Assembly (NCBI RefSeq): GCF_000981385.1
Contig: NZ_LATZ01000134.1
Span: forward strand, 1 to 64,000
Reading direction: 5' to 3'
Length of the DNA stretch: 64,000 nt
Origin: Bacillus sp. SA1-12
Lineage (GTDB): Bacteria; Bacillota; Bacilli; Bacillales; Bacillaceae
Below are positions 15,847-23,672 of the stretch, piece after piece. Numbering within the stretch: the stretch's first letter is position 1; the number at the start of each line of letters is the position of its first letter. The position numbers and the translations under genes are program-made. The notes beneath the pieces are model-generated. The model saw only the letters and a list, made by a program, of their open reading frames with translations. It made no database searches and was not told the origin of the DNA.

Positions 15847-16461
15847 TTAGTTATTAATATATTTTTCAAATACTTTTCCAAAATCCTTTTCATGGTATTG
15901 TTCACGAGCTGAAGAAAGCCAATTAAAACCAAATTCAGTTAACCCTTTATATGTATCACCCAAATGGTTATCGTCTGTTCTTGAGTTTTGCAAAACAGCC
16001 ACTGCTTTGTCTAAGCTTTGTGATGCCATTGTCAGCATGATCTCATTTTCATAGGAAATTTCCGAAATACGCAGCAACGCTTTGTAAAGATCTTTTAATT
16101 GTTCAATTTGATCTTTTCGCACATCAATATCCATTCTCTCGCTGCCAATTAAAAACTTTATTTCTACGTCCATATCAATTTTTCCAGCTGTTTCAAGCAT
16201 GACTCCAGAGATTTTGTGTTGGGAATATGGATAGCGCTTGAGTGTTCGTTTTGATGAAGCTGCACTGGTACCATCTACATGGATAATTGCGAGATTTGTA
16301 AAACAATATTCATCAGATTTTGTTTTAATTAAAAAGTAAATTTTTTCATTATCTTCGTGCATCACATAATCGTCAGCATCTGTTTTATCAAAATCAGATG
16401 GGTGTATGATTGTACCTATATCAGATAATCCTAAAGCATCAGCAGCAATTTTTTTAAACAT
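15847..16461 (-). CDS. YvbH-like bacterial PH-domain protein
   Basis: A 204-residue protein with a bacterial pleckstrin-homology-like N-terminal domain (about 20-130, YFLIKTKSDEYCFTNLAII and IDMDVEIKFLIG) and a C-terminal helical extension. The length and both parts fit the YvbH family. No catalytic motif is seen; PH-like folds often mediate binding. It is the last gene of a co-directional run with spo0M (44-bp gap) and the kinase. A link to sporulation control is inferred from that neighbourhood. Confidence 0.75.
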   Translation of the reverse strand: MFKKIAADALGLSDIGTIIHPSDFDKTDADDYVMHEDNEKIYFLIKTKSDEYCFTNLAIIHVDGTSAASSKRTLKRYPYSQHKISGVMLETAGKIDMDVEIKFLIGSERMDIDVRKDQIEQLKDLYKALLRISEISYENEIMLTMASQSLDKAVAVLQNSRTDDNHLGDTYKGLTEFGFNWLSSAREQYHEKDFGKVFEKYINN

Positions 16462-16505
16462 CTTTCATCCAGCTCCCTTTAAATAAATATTATATTCTCT
16501 TACTA

Positions 16506-17276
16506 TTAACCATGCTTCTTTAAAATATCTGTAAATGCACCTTTTAGAGTCGATAATTCATGTTTATTCATTGTAAAACGAATAACGGATTCATCCATAT
16601 CTAAAGCTTCTGAGAATAAACCTGCCAAACCTTTTGAACGTCGATCAACCTCTATTATAATTTCTAGTTTATCTTCGTTTATTGGAAAGAAGATTAACTC
16701 AACTTCATCAAATTTCCCATAATATTGACCCGAGCTAGGAAAAAATTCAAATTCTTGGATAAATGGCAGCCTTTTTCGAATTTTATAAGAAGCTTCCTCA
16801 TTTTTTACTTTTCTTAATGTAAATCCAAGCTCCGAAAATACCTTTAATGTCTCATCGATCATATCATTAGGCAAGATTTCTAACATATCACGGTCACTTG
16901 GATCGACTGAACCTTTTATATCCACTCCAGTTTGCACCCATACTTTTGAAGTACCGGCACTAATTGGAGTATCAAGCGGAATTTCTAATTTAAACGGAAT
17001 CGTTTTAGTTTCACCAGGCAAGATAACAAAAGGCTCGTTTAGCTTAATGGTTGAGATGACAGCCTGTTTATGAAAAACTTTGTCATCATCTTCTTTTTCA
17101 TAAGTCGTATTTAATGTTAAGTAAATTTCATCAACCTTTTGTTCAATGTTTCCACCTTTAATTTCAACAATCCCATCTACCTCTTCGCCAGCTTTTATAG
17201 ATGAATGTGCAAGTTTTGTGTCTACCTTCGCAGATCCTATTCCTACGCTGGCTAAGATTTTGTTAAAAAGTGACAT
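16506..17276 (-). CDS. spo0M: Sporulation-control protein Spo0M
   Basis: A 256-residue arrestin-like protein. It opens MSLFNKILASVGIGSAKVD and continues with beta-sandwich segments (AGEEVDGIVEIKGGN, LPGETKTIPFKLEIPLDTPIS), as in Spo0M, which influences entry into sporulation and cell division in B. subtilis. A 13-residue upstream extension is rejected because GGGAGG is correctly placed for the chosen ATG. It starts 16 bp after the kinase stop, so the two are very likely in one transcript. Cytosolic. Confidence 0.85.
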   Translation of the reverse strand: MSLFNKILASVGIGSAKVDTKLAHSSIKAGEEVDGIVEIKGGNIEQKVDEIYLTLNTTYEKEDDDKVFHKQAVISTIKLNEPFVILPGETKTIPFKLEIPLDTPISAGTSKVWVQTGVDIKGSVDPSDRDMLEILPNDMIDETLKVFSELGFTLRKVKNEEASYKIRKRLPFIQEFEFFPSSGQYYGKFDEVELIFFPINEDKLEIIIEVDRRSKGLAGLFSEALDMDESVIRFTMNKHELSTLKGAFTDILKKHG

Positions 17277-17292
17277 AACTCTTTTCCTCCCA

Positions 17293-18087
17293 TTATATAC
17301 ATGCCGCAACATCATTCATAAGCAATGATACCTCATAATATGGTTCATCTAATTGCAGCATTTTCCGCAATATTTTTTTTGCAGAATACGATATTTGCAA
17401 TTCTTCTTCCCAGCTTTGCTGTTTCTTAGATGTTGGTTCATACGAGGAATAAAGTAAAAACAATAAAAAATGTCCTAAAGCATAGAAGTCACTTTTAAAG
17501 GAAACTTCCCTAAACAATCGCTTCTCTAAATGGTTTATGTTTTCTTCAATTTTATGAGATTGATCATTTATTTTTCTGGCAAGCCCAAAATCGATGATAT
17601 AGTATTCTTCTTCATTTTTTAAAATGTTTGGAATTCTTAAATCACGATGAACATAGCCATTTCCATGGATATACCGTACTAATTTTAATATTTCGTATAG
17701 TTCTTTCAAAGCAGCTGATTCTGAAAAGGCACTATTTTCTTGGAAGATAAGATCCTCAAATGTTTTACCTTTTTTATACTCCATCACAATAAATTGCTTT
17801 TGATTGTCCTCAAATTGCTCGTAAAAGACAGGAAAAGCCGGATGGTTTAGAGCCTTTAATGTATGGGCCTCGCGTTTAAATGCTTCACGTCCTGATGCTT
17901 CGAGCATTTTATATCTCCGTAATTGTTTTAATACAGAAATTTGGCCAAGATCATCTTTTACTAGATACGTAAACCCATAACTGCCCTTCCCTATCATTTC
18001 AATAATCTTGTATTTACCGCAAATCCAATCAGAGGTCTTTAAAGGAGTTTCACTTAATTCTATTAATTTTGAATAAATTCTTTTCAT
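17293..18087 (-). CDS. Eukaryotic-type Ser/Thr protein kinase (single domain)
   Basis: The 264-residue protein is almost only a kinase domain. All key residues are present: glycine loop GKGSYG (33-38), ATP-anchoring Lys54 in SVLK, Glu73 of helix C, catalytic loop HRDLRIPN (147-154) and DFG (166-168). There is no transmembrane or PASTA segment, unlike PrkC; it is closer in size to YabT/YrzF-type Bacillus kinases. The Arg in HRDLRIPN replaces the usual Lys and may alter catalysis. Its ATG overlaps the stop of a 57-aa basic gene (TAATG) and spo0M follows after 16 bp, so a phosphorylation role tied to sporulation is suggested. Confidence 0.85.
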   Translation of the reverse strand: MKRIYSKLIELSETPLKTSDWICGKYKIIEMIGKGSYGFTYLVKDDLGQISVLKQLRRYKMLEASGREAFKREAHTLKALNHPAFPVFYEQFEDNQKQFIVMEYKKGKTFEDLIFQENSAFSESAALKELYEILKLVRYIHGNGYVHRDLRIPNILKNEEEYYIIDFGLARKINDQSHKIEENINHLEKRLFREVSFKSDFYALGHFLLFLLYSSYEPTSKKQQSWEEELQISYSAKKILRKMLQLDEPYYEVSLLMNDVAACI

Positions 18088-18260
18088 TAACTGCTGTAGG
18101 AGCTAAAAAAACCACTTGATTTATGCTTTTTCTTATAATATTGATGGCCATATTTTGATGGATGATAACCACTCTTACGGCGTTTAAAATCGCTTGAACT
18201 ATAATGGCGTTGATGGGAATGCTTGTTTGAGACAATTGATTTAAGGATTTTTCGTAACAT
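18087..18260 (-). CDS. 57-aa Lys/His/Ser/Tyr-rich protein coupled to the kinase
   Basis: The frame runs MLRKILKSIVSNKH, then a strongly basic stretch rich in Ser, Tyr, His and Lys (YHPSKYGHQYYKKKHKSSG), ending SSYSS. Its stop codon shares a base with the kinase start, a translational-coupling arrangement. A site AGAGGGATC precedes the ATG. The composition recalls spore coat and crust proteins that are phosphorylated. It could be a kinase substrate; this is inference. A competing longer frame in another phase through the same bases lacks a ribosome site. Confidence 0.6.
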   Translation of the reverse strand: MLRKILKSIVSNKHSHQRHYSSSDFKRRKSGYHPSKYGHQYYKKKHKSSGFFSSYSS

Positions 18261-18402
18261 ACTTGATCCCTCTTTTCACATTTTATAAATATATATACGA
18301 CATAAAAGAACAAAGGTTTCACTTTTTCATACAATAATACATCCATTATAACCTAAAGTTATTATGAGAGTATTAATTCCTCTTTACAAAAGGATGAAAC
18401 AA

Positions 18403-19542
18403 ATGTACGGAATGTTAAAGCTCTTTAATTTTCAACAAAAAAACAAAAATGAATATAATGAATCCTCTTCTATATCAGAGGATGCTCGGCAGAACCTATA
18501 CAATTATCTTAAAGAAACTTTAGCCCATCCTTCCCCGGTTATAACAACCCAAAATGAGCGCAGGTTAATACGAACTATTCAAAGTGAAACCGAAAAACAT
18601 AATGTTAATAATCTAACTCGTACAAAAGCATATCTCCATTTCTTTAACAACCATAATGAAATTCATTGGTCTTTACTTGCACATATGGTTTCCCGTAATG
18701 GAGGATATAATATGACTGACTTAAAGAGCTCTTTAATCGGACGCTTTTTATCTGAGAAAGAAAAGAAGAAATTATTCCATTTTATAGAACGAGCAAACGC
18801 CTTAATATTTCATGATGCCTATCCACAGCTGCTGCTTTATGAATTAAGTAAAAGAGAAAACACCTCCTTCTTTCACTTGCTACCAGCGTTAGGAATAACA
18901 AAATTTATGATACCGGTATGGGAGCATTTTCTCTTGTCAGCTAATTCACAATTTTTAACTTTAGCTTTAATTACCAATGAACAACATTATATTGAAAAAC
19001 ATTTGATCAATTTAAAAACAACAAATGAGTCAATTTTTAAGACTTTCACCTTTATTTTGCAAGAAAAAATGGGCTTAACTCATGTTATTTTTCCATTTAA
19101 ACGTTATCCTTTTTTAAGAACTTATTCATTGGCTGGTATTGAAGTACGTGAATTTTCTTCTGTGCAGGACCGAATAAAGATTGGGAAGCAGCTCTATTCC
19201 ATATTGTTTTCAAATCTTTATTTTGACTCTATCATGCATTTTGCAAATCATATCATCCATACTGCGTCTAGAAGCGACTATTGGCCACACAATTTTTCTA
19301 AACAAGTTCAAAATGATCAAAAAATATTAAGTCCCTCACTATCTAATGCATGGGATGATGTCTCACATCTTTTTCCTTATCGTAGTGATTGGTTTACTGA
19401 AATTTCCATGATTAAAGATTTTGAAAGAGGAATGATCGTTGAGGATGGGGATATTACAAAAGAAGTAAAGCGTGATCTTCACATGTTAATAGCAATGGGT
19501 AAACTGCCACTGCCTTCATTGGCCGAAAAAAAAAAGAGATAG
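18403..19542 (+). CDS. DUF2515-type protein (YppC-like)
   Basis: A protein of 379 residues from the preferred start. The stretch NLTRTKAYLHFFNNHNEIHWSLLAHMVSRNGG is the family signature as I recall it for DUF2515 (listed here in pieces: TRTKAYLHFF, EIHWSLLAHMVSRNGG, NMTDLKSSLIG). It is helical with no signal peptide. The function is unknown. The ATG at 18403 follows AAAAGGATG by six bases; an upstream ATG at 18364 has no ribosome site. It diverges from the kinase group across a 140-bp gap. Confidence 0.7.
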   Translation: MYGMLKLFNFQQKNKNEYNESSSISEDARQNLYNYLKETLAHPSPVITTQNERRLIRTIQSETEKHNVNNLTRTKAYLHFFNNHNEIHWSLLAHMVSRNGGYNMTDLKSSLIGRFLSEKEKKKLFHFIERANALIFHDAYPQLLLYELSKRENTSFFHLLPALGITKFMIPVWEHFLLSANSQFLTLALITNEQHYIEKHLINLKTTNESIFKTFTFILQEKMGLTHVIFPFKRYPFLRTYSLAGIEVREFSSVQDRIKIGKQLYSILFSNLYFDSIMHFANHIIHTASRSDYWPHNFSKQVQNDQKILSPSLSNAWDDVSHLFPYRSDWFTEISMIKDFERGMIVEDGDITKEVKRDLHMLIAMGKLPLPSLAEKKKR

Positions 19543-19577
19543 CTAGTATCTCAAGTAAAAAGTAAAAATTACTTCTG

Positions 19578-19618
19578 GTTGTGGCTGACGGCTACAATCT
19601 TTTTTATGGTCAGCCCCC
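19578..19618. terminator. Terminator between the DUF2515 gene and yozD
   Basis: GGCTGAC and GTCAGCC form the stem and the loop is T-rich. It carries the GTCAGCCCCC phrase of the dispersed palindrome family. Confidence 0.6.
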
Positions 19619-19632
19619 AATGTCAGCAATTA

Positions 19633-19815
19633 TTAATCACCCATATCAAAATCCAAATCTTCATCAATAATACATTTTTTTAGAAGGTAATCGAATGTTA
19701 TATCTGCTAATTCTTCCAGTTCTTCTTCTCCTGGAACATACCCTCTTTTTGTGAGCTCATTGTAAAAGAACTCAGCAATCTCCTCTGTATCAATTATCAC
19801 TTCAATTTCCTTCAC
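19633..19815 (-). CDS. yozD: YozD family protein
   Basis: A 60-residue acidic protein (IDTEEIAEFFYNELTKRGY, then EEELEELADITFDYLLKK) that matches YozD along its length. The function is unknown. The ribosome site is GGGGGCG. Position between yodM and yodN equals that in B. subtilis. Confidence 0.8.
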   Translation of the reverse strand: MKEIEVIIDTEEIAEFFYNELTKRGYVPGEEELEELADITFDYLLKKCIIDEDLDFDMGD

Positions 19816-19941
19816 AATATCGCCCCCCTCTTATTGTTTATGTCCAAAGAAAAGGACATATGTCAGTAAATTTAAAAAATTAATTACGGAAACAGAGGAA
19901 GGATATTAGAGCCTTCCACCCTACAGTCTTAAGGATGCTTC

Positions 19942-20067
19942 TTGACACATGCTGAAAAGGTGGTAGAAGTGGCAGAAATTATTCCGGCAAGTTTTACAGT
20001 GCTCAAAAAAATGAGAAATTGGAGTCTTAAATGGAGGAATAAAGAAAAACCTTGTACATATAAATAG
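19942..20067 (+). CDS. Possible 41-aa small protein
   Basis: An open frame starts with TTG after TTAAGGATG and reads THAEKVVEVAEIIPASFTVL, then a basic Trp-containing tail (MRNWSLKWRNKEK). The amphipathic and basic pattern looks coding, and it ends 46 bp before the next start. No homologue is recalled. An alternative GTG start lies seven codons in, after AAAGGTGG. Confidence 0.35.
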   Translation: MTHAEKVVEVAEIIPASFTVLKKMRNWSLKWRNKEKPCTYK

Positions 20068-20112
20068 TTTTAGATGGACAAGCTCTTACATTACTATACA
20101 GGGGTGATCGAA

Positions 20113-20301
20113 ATGTTAAAAGTAATGAATCAAAAAGAGATAATCGTGAAAGAGGAACATCAGACCAATAAATTCCTTCAGTTTATAGATGGTCCGGGTT
20201 ATGAAAAGCTTTTACAATTAATGATAAAAGGGTTATTTTCAGGGATTCTATTTTTCTGTATCCCTTACTTTTTATATCTTTTATTGACTTTGTTTAATTA
20301 A
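20113..20301 (+). CDS. Small single-pass membrane protein
   Basis: A 62-residue protein with a hydrophilic N-terminal part (MLKVMNQKEIIVKEEHQTNK) and one C-terminal transmembrane segment (GLFSGILFFCIPYFLYLLL). GGGGTGATC precedes the ATG, so the longer frame from 20074 is not preferred. The family is not recognised. Tail-anchored topology suggests a membrane-associated regulator or adaptor, but nothing more can be said. Confidence 0.6.
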   Translation: MLKVMNQKEIIVKEEHQTNKFLQFIDGPGYEKLLQLMIKGLFSGILFFCIPYFLYLLLTLFN

Positions 20302-20318
20302 TGCTCCAAGTCCGTTAT

Positions 20319-20981
20319 TTAATAGTTACGCAGCCTTTTCAAAATGTAATCCATCATTTCTTTATATTCTGGTTCTTTGAACAGTTCGTATAAAGCTTTA
20401 TAATCATTATAAATATCCAATAATTCATCAATCATTTTTTTTCGTTTCAGCAGCTCTTTTGAAGCTTCTGTTTCACCTTTATTATGTTGATTCATCATCA
20501 TTATTGAAAAATGCCCTTTCTCTCCGATTGTATTATTTAGGTGAAGTTGCTGAATGAATGAATCCGCCTCTTGGTTGCCCACCATTAAGCTCATCTCATC
20601 TTCAGTTGCTTCCAGCCATGCACCATCTGAAATCCTGGTTAATTCATATGTTAGTTCTTCCCATCCATCATCGGCATATCTCCAAACTTCTGTTCGAATA
20701 CCCACGATGCGGAATAATGTACTCCCATAACCTTTAACAATCACAATATCCCCAATTTGATAGAGGATCTCTATACTAATCTGCTCCGATTCAATCACCG
20801 TACCATCATAATCAGAATATAATTGCAAAGCGTTTTCGAAGAATAAGGTGTCACTGTGATTTACTTCATAAACAAAGTGCTGATCAACCTTATGCAACTT
20901 TGTAATTGTCCCAACTGTTCCATACATAATAATCACGACAATATCCCCAATATTAAATTTTGGCCTGTTTGTATTTTTCAC
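20319..20981 (-). CDS. yodN: YodN-like protein with two SH3/KOW-like segments
   Basis: The 220-residue protein carries two similar beta-barrel-like stretches (FNIGDIVVIIMYGTVGTITKL near 9 and YQIGDIVIVKGYGSTLFRIVGI near 74), then an acidic linker and a C-terminal helical part. This repeat is seen directly. Position between yozD and yozE fits yodN. It starts with GTG supported by AAGGAG. The function is unknown; the duplicated barrel suggests binding of nucleic acid or protein. Confidence 0.65.
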   Translation of the reverse strand: MKNTNRPKFNIGDIVVIIMYGTVGTITKLHKVDQHFVYEVNHSDTLFFENALQLYSDYDGTVIESEQISIEILYQIGDIVIVKGYGSTLFRIVGIRTEVWRYADDGWEELTYELTRISDGAWLEATEDEMSLMVGNQEADSFIQQLHLNNTIGEKGHFSIMMMNQHNKGETEASKELLKRKKMIDELLDIYNDYKALYELFKEPEYKEMMDYILKRLRNY

Positions 20982-21116
20982 TATCCATCTCTCCTTTGTC
21001 GTGATTATGAAGGATATGATAGTATATGCTAATTTTCAAAAATCGTCATGGGCATCTATTGGTTAGATCTTTGCTGCCACTAAGAATAGCCGAATTCATT
21101 ATTTATCCATTAAAAC

Positions 21117-21166
21117 AAAAAGCTGGTCCAATCAGTCGTCAATATCGACTAACCAGAACCAGCTAT
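21117..21166 (-). terminator. Terminator of yozE
   Basis: On the minus strand AGCTGGT...ACCAGCT with an inner GTCG/CGAC stem is followed by TTTTTGTTTT. Confidence 0.75.
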
Positions 21167-21212
21167 TAATAAAAAAGGCAATTTGATTGCTTAATGACAA
21201 ATTTATTATCCA

Positions 21213-21440
21213 TTATAGTTGTTTTAAAATCTCATTTTGATAACGATCCCACGCCTCATCAAATATCGACATACTTGATAAATAAAGACCATTCATCTCT
21301 AAATAAGAACTTACCTCATCATATGTATCGGCATTTTTTGGAAAGCTATGATCTTGATATGCCTCATTGGCAAATTTTGAAATCTCGTCCTTTGGCTTAG
21401 GATGCCGATATTTCATTAAATAATGATAAAAAGATTTCAT
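21213..21440 (-). CDS. yozE: YozE family SAM-like protein
   Basis: A 75-residue protein matching the YozE_SAM_like family: MKSFYHYLMKYRHPKPKD at the start, SFPKNADTYDEVSSYLE in the centre and SIFDEAWDRYQ near the end. It folds as a small helical bundle in known structures; the role is unknown. The frame and location next to yodN agree with B. subtilis. Confidence 0.85.
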   Translation of the reverse strand: MKSFYHYLMKYRHPKPKDEISKFANEAYQDHSFPKNADTYDEVSSYLEMNGLYLSSMSIFDEAWDRYQNEILKQL

Positions 21441-21528
21441 TCCTCATTCCCCCAGCAATAAGATTTTTCTATTATAGCTTGTTATGAATTGGAATGAAAC
21501 CTTAAAGCTTAACTGGGAACAAGAATAA

Positions 21529-21675
21529 TCCCATCTTAACGGGCAGTATAACACCAAATTCAAAACTGTCGACGAATTATTGAATTAGTTTGTGTTAACA
21601 GAACATAAAGATCCGATACGTCTTAGGACAACCAACAGTGGGAAGAAGTAAATCGCACTGTTGGTTGTCTCGCTT
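21529..21675 (-). repeat. Inverse-orientation copy of the 143-bp GGGCAGT repeat
   Basis: It begins CCCATCTTAACGGGCAGT, passes AAAGATCCGATA, and ends with the palindrome ACCAACAGTG/CACTGTTGGT and TCTCGCTTTA. These are the landmarks of the tandem repeat at 25941-26370, read on the opposite strand. It lies against the end of bioB, where its T-rich side could serve as a terminator. Confidence 0.75.
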
Positions 21676-22658
21676 TAATTGCTATATACGTGAAAATCTA
21701 TTTCGAAGCCTAAATCTTCAAGCATTTTGTGATCATCTGTACTTTCTTGACCCTTTGTTGTTAAGTAATCACCTACAAATATTGAATTTGCCGCATAAAG
21801 TCCTAGGGGCTGTAATGTCCTTAAATTCACTTCTCGTCCGCCTGAAATTCTTATCTCTTTTGTTGGATTAACATAGCGGAATAATGCCAAAACTTTCAAA
21901 CAATATCTTGGGTTTAATTCATCAGTTCCTTCTAATGGTGTTCCATCAATGGCATGCAAAAAGTTTACAGGTATAGAGTCTGCATCCAATTCTCTTAAAT
22001 GATACGCCATGTCAACGACATCATTAAGAGATTCACGCATACCAATGATTACGCCAGAACAAGGTGATATCCCGCTCATTTTGACTGTTTCAATCGTATT
22101 TATTCGATCATCATATGTATGACTGGTTGTAATTGCAGAATGATGGCTGCGGGAGGTGTTGATATTATGGTTATAACGATCAACACCAGCATCCTTTAGC
22201 CTTTTTGCTTGATCAGGCTTTAAGATTCCTAAGCAAGCACATACTTTTAACCCATATTTTGATTTAATTTCCTTTACTGCATCTGCAACATGTTCCACTT
22301 CCATATTTGACGGTCCTCTTCCGCTTGTAACAATACAATAGGTACCAACATTTAAATGATGGGCTTGTTGTGCACCTTGTAAAATTATCTCCTTATCTAG
22401 CATTCTATATTTTTTTATCGGTGCTGTTGACACAGCAGATTGTGAGCAATAACCGCAATTTTCAGGACATATCCCTGATTTTGTATTCATGATCATGTTG
22501 AGTTTAACTTTCTTTCCATAAAAATGTTTTCTAATTTTAAAGGCACCGTTTAAGAGTAATAGTATATCATCATCAGAACATTGCAGGATGGCCCTTGCCT
22601 CCACTTCATTTAATTTTTTTCCTGCAATGACTTCCTCAGCTAAATGTTGCCAATTCAT
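21675..22658 (-). CDS. bioB: Biotin synthase BioB
   Basis: A radical-SAM enzyme that inserts sulfur into dethiobiotin. The [4Fe-4S] motif CPENCGYC is intact near residue 60, and the 2Fe-2S ligands and Arg region (ISGGREVNLRTLQPLGL) lie near the C-terminus. The length (327 residues) is normal. The ATG with GGGGG seven bases upstream is chosen over one two codons earlier. It is alone here: no bioA, bioD, bioF or bioW lies in the window, so earlier pathway steps must be elsewhere or dethiobiotin is imported. Confidence 0.95.
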   Translation of the reverse strand: MNWQHLAEEVIAGKKLNEVEARAILQCSDDDILLLLNGAFKIRKHFYGKKVKLNMIMNTKSGICPENCGYCSQSAVSTAPIKKYRMLDKEIILQGAQQAHHLNVGTYCIVTSGRGPSNMEVEHVADAVKEIKSKYGLKVCACLGILKPDQAKRLKDAGVDRYNHNINTSRSHHSAITTSHTYDDRINTIETVKMSGISPCSGVIIGMRESLNDVVDMAYHLRELDADSIPVNFLHAIDGTPLEGTDELNPRYCLKVLALFRYVNPTKEIRISGGREVNLRTLQPLGLYAANSIFVGDYLTTKGQESTDDHKMLEDLGFEIDFHVYSN

Positions 22659-22768
22659 CTTCATTCCCCCATTATTTTTGTACTAAATTAATGGTAATGG
22701 AGGGAAAGATTGTATGTCAACTAAATTATTATTTAAGTTAACATATTTCACAGTTATATCAGTAGCTT

Positions 22769-22896
22769 TTGATTATTGATTTTCCAACATAGGCACATTC
22801 GCTCTGCTCCAGAAGTAGCTCTCTTGTCCTGTTTTTTCCCGCAGGAGTCTTGCACACATACCCTCCAATCAACAGAGCAGCAAATTCAATAATCAA
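22769..22896. repeat. 128-bp palindromic element with 11-bp terminal inverted repeats
   Basis: TTGATTATTGA at the left end is repeated inverted (TCAATAATCAA) at the right end. Inside, GCTCTG near the left pairs with CAGAGC near the right. The interior includes the phrase CGCAGGAGTC, common in small Bacillus intergenic repeats. There is no reading frame. Confidence 0.65.
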
Positions 22897-22923
22897 CTCT
22901 CATATACCTTATGAAATGATAAA

Positions 22924-22951
22924 AAAAAGAGCTCACATACGGAGCTCTTTA
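22924..22951 (-). terminator. Terminator of the YjcZ-type gene
   Basis: AAAGAGCTC and GGAGCTCTTT form a compact stem with A/T tails, 14 bp past the stop. Confidence 0.75.
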
Positions 22952-22964
22952 TCAATTGTGTATT

Positions 22965-23081
22965 TTATAGGTAAGCTGCACCAACGATAATTAATAAGAT
23001 GAAAAGTACAACGATTAAAACAAAGCTAGAACCGTATCCACCGTGTCCGTAAGGATATCCATGATCATAGTAGCAATGCAT
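22965..23081 (-). CDS. YjcZ-family small sporulation membrane peptide
   Basis: A 38-residue peptide: [19 protein letters not shown] followed by a hydrophobic helix ([15 protein letters not shown]). The Gly/Tyr head plus valine/leucine membrane segment is the hallmark of the YjcZ family, whose members are made during sporulation. The ribosome site GAGGAGTG is strong. It is monocistronic. Confidence 0.8.
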   Translation of the reverse strand: MHCYYDHGYPYGHGGYGSSFVLIVVLFILLIIVGAAYL

Positions 23082-23173
23082 TTTCTTTCACTCCTCATTT
23101 GCCTATTTTAGATTTCCCTTTACTTTATGTCATGGGTGGGTGTTTGGTATGTGCATTCGCCCATTTTTTAGGC

Positions 23174-23216
23174 AAATAAAAAAGGGCTGCTTTATATATA
23201 CAACAGCCCCTTTGAG
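23174..23216 (-). terminator. Terminator of the VOC gene
   Basis: GGGGCTG pairs with CAGCCC around an AT loop, followed by TTTTTTATTT on the minus strand. Confidence 0.75.
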
Positions 23217-23231
23217 ACATCCTATACGATT

Positions 23232-23609
23232 TTACTTCTCAAAAAACTCGATCCATTCCTGGTCTGGCCCTCTAAAAAAGATGTATTTTGCACCATTAGG
23301 AAGGGTTGTAATTTCTTTATTAATCCATTCAACCCCTGCCTCATCAAGTCTTTTTTGTTCTTCCTCGATATTATCAACTTTAAAGGCAACATGATGCACT
23401 TTTCCTTCGTCCGGAAGATTAGGATTATACCCTTCAATAAATTCAACAATAATTTCCCCATTTACACCTAAAAATGCAAGGTCCTTATCTCCGTCAGTAT
23501 GTATGAATCGATCCAATAAATCAAGCCCCACTACTTCTTGATAAAATTGAATTGACTTTTCTATATTTGCAACTTGAATACCGACATGCTCAAATCCCAA
23601 AACTGCCAT
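23232..23609 (-). CDS. VOC/glyoxalase-family metalloprotein
   Basis: A 125-residue protein of the vicinal-oxygen-chelate fold: FEHVGIQVANIEKSIQFYQEV at the start (in pieces FEHVGIQV and SIQFYQEVVGL), VHHVAFKVDN near 70 and PDQEWIEFFEK at the end. His and Glu positions suit a metal site (His8, His71, Glu near 122). It could be a lactoylglutathione-lyase-like, isomerase or resistance-type enzyme; the substrate is not determinable. The start is set by GGGAGATG. Monocistronic. Confidence 0.8.
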   Translation of the reverse strand: MAVLGFEHVGIQVANIEKSIQFYQEVVGLDLLDRFIHTDGDKDLAFLGVNGEIIVEFIEGYNPNLPDEGKVHHVAFKVDNIEEEQKRLDEAGVEWINKEITTLPNGAKYIFFRGPDQEWIEFFEK

Positions 23610-23672
23610 CTTATCATCTCCCATAATGTAAAACTCTTTTTTTACCTATCAATGGCAACGCATTCTTACCTC

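Noticed and set aside
18050-18346. 98-codon minus-strand frame overlapping the kinase start
   Set aside because: It is in another phase from the 57-aa gene, which has a ribosome site and a TAATG junction with the kinase. The longer frame has neither.
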